Positions 5,938-6,320 of a stretch of 6,320 bases of DNA are shown here, piece by piece (position 1 is the first letter of the stretch; each line of letters opens with the position of its first letter). This stretch comes from Thermoflexales bacterium (lineage in GTDB: Bacteria > Chloroflexota > Anaerolineae > Fen-1058): NCBI GenBank assembly GCA_016931085.1, contig JAFGFO010000100.1, positions 1 to 6,320 on the forward strand, in the 5' to 3' direction. A model generated the notes under the pieces. That model did no database searches, was not told where the DNA came from, and was given only the letters and a program-made list of their open reading frames with translations. Both the position numbers and the translations under genes were made by a program.

Positions 5938-6024
5938 CATACTATGCTCGGTCGAAACTTGCTTTTCAAGCCCTCCATAGCTAGTTCAAAAAGCTCAAAA
6001 TCCACCTGTGTAGAGCATAGTATA
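5938..6024. mobile_element. Putative 87-bp MITE-like insertion in the thi leader
   Basis: Terminal inverted repeats: CATACTATGCTC at 5938-5949 and GAGCATAGTATA at 6013-6024, matching at 11 of 12 positions with the mismatch at the outermost base. They are flanked directly by GCACC at 5933-5937 and 6025-6029, which reads as a 5-bp target-site duplication. The interior is AT-richer than its surroundings and contains a nested GCTTTT/AAAAGC inverted repeat. It encodes no transposase. The first six bases of the minus-strand terminal repeat, TATACT, are the -10 box of the thi promoter. The assignment rests on structure only; no other copy is in the window. Confidence 0.5.
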
Positions 6025-6047
6025 GCACCTGCGCTGGCGGATGTCAA
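6019..6047 (-). promoter_or_regulatory. Strong sigma70-type promoter of the thi operon
   Basis: On the minus strand TTGACA (6047-6042, perfect -35) and TATACT (6024-6019, five of six -10 positions) are separated by exactly 17 bp. Transcription should start near 6012, about 90 nt before the aptamer. The -35 box lies directly after the sugar transferase stop codon. No terminator is visible between that gene and the promoter, so some readthrough into the leader is possible, subject to the same riboswitch. Confidence 0.8.
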
Positions 6048-6049
6048 GC

Positions 6050-6320
6050 CTAATACGCGTTCCGGTCGGTAAAGACGCGCAGGATGGTGCGGATGACGAT
6101 CTTGATGTCGAGCAGCAGCGACCAATTCTCGATATACCACAGGTCGTACTTGGTGCGCTCGACCACCGAGGTATCGCCGCGCAAGCCGTTGACCTGGGCC
6201 CAGCCGGTCATGCCGGCCTTTTCGCGGTGGCGGTCCATATAGTGCGGGATGCTTTTCTTGAACTGCTCGACGTACACCGGGCGCTCGGGGCGCGGGCCGA
6301 CCAGGCTCATCTCGCCCAAG
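6050..6320 (-). CDS. Polyprenyl-phosphate sugar-1-phosphate transferase, C-terminal part
   Basis: Eighty-nine visible residues; the N-terminus lies beyond the right edge. It matches the C-terminal bacterial sugar transferase domain of initiating glycosylphosphotransferases (WcaJ/WbaP/EpsL type), which move a sugar-1-phosphate from a nucleotide sugar to undecaprenyl phosphate at the inner face of the membrane to begin exopolysaccharide or O-antigen synthesis. Visible motifs: GEMSLVGPRPERP (residues 2-14, the invariant PRP motif), KAGMTGWAQVNGLRGDT (34-50), ERTKYDLWYIENWSLLLDIKI (54-74), and a C-terminal DRNAY resembling the usual ending. The sugar specificity cannot be told from this fragment. 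No functional tie to the thi operon is apparent. Confidence 0.92.
   Translation of the reverse strand, partial: LGEMSLVGPRPERPVYVEQFKKSIPHYMDRHREKAGMTGWAQVNGLRGDTSVVERTKYDLWYIENWSLLLDIKIVIRTILRVFTDRNAY

Noticed and set aside
5898..6140. Possible leader peptide ending inside the TPP aptamer
   Set aside because: Internal ATG codons have no Shine-Dalgarno, the frame runs through the MITE-like element and riboswitch core, and TPP riboswitches do not need a leader peptide.

Overview
The window is GC-rich and all real genes lie on the minus strand, so transcription runs from high to low coordinates. It carries a compact, riboswitch-controlled thiamine (vitamin B1) salvage operon between the 3' end of a cell-surface polysaccharide gene and a histidine phosphatase gene. 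Gene order, GC bias and the repeat-filled gaps would suit a Chloroflexota (Anaerolineae-like) bacterium, but this is an impression; nothing in the window fixes the taxon.

Layout in the direction of transcription: (1) 6320-6050, the C-terminal part of a polyprenyl-phosphate sugar-1-phosphate transferase, cut by the window edge. (2) 6047-5737, the thi leader: a near-consensus sigma70-type promoter (TTGACA, 17 bp, TATACT), an 87-bp MITE-like insertion whose first six bases form the -10 box, a TPP (THI-box) riboswitch, an intrinsic terminator, and a perfect 40-bp palindrome just before the ribosome binding site. (3) 5736-924, the operon cytX-thiE-thiM-thiL-thiD. (4) 931-109, an extended -10 promoter overlapping the thiD stop codon, then the histidine phosphatase gene, flanked by near-identical 28-bp inverted repeats.

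The operon forms a closed salvage route. CytX (NCS1 family) is predicted to import hydroxymethylpyrimidine (HMP). ThiD phosphorylates HMP twice to HMP-PP. ThiM phosphorylates hydroxyethylthiazole. ThiE couples the two to thiamine monophosphate, and ThiL phosphorylates that to TPP, the ligand of the leader riboswitch. No de novo genes (thiC, thiG, thiS, thiF, thiO/thiH) are present in the window.

The less ordinary content is in the gaps. A degenerate 10-bp-period repeat occurs at three sites, and 7-bp-period arrays fill the cytX-thiE and thiE-thiM gaps. Two of these arrays run into the preceding gene and supply its stop codon. The strongest new hypothesis is that an 87-bp element with 12-bp terminal repeats and a 5-bp target duplication inserted into the thi promoter, replacing a weaker -10 (GACAAT) at the same 17-bp spacing and lengthening the leader.
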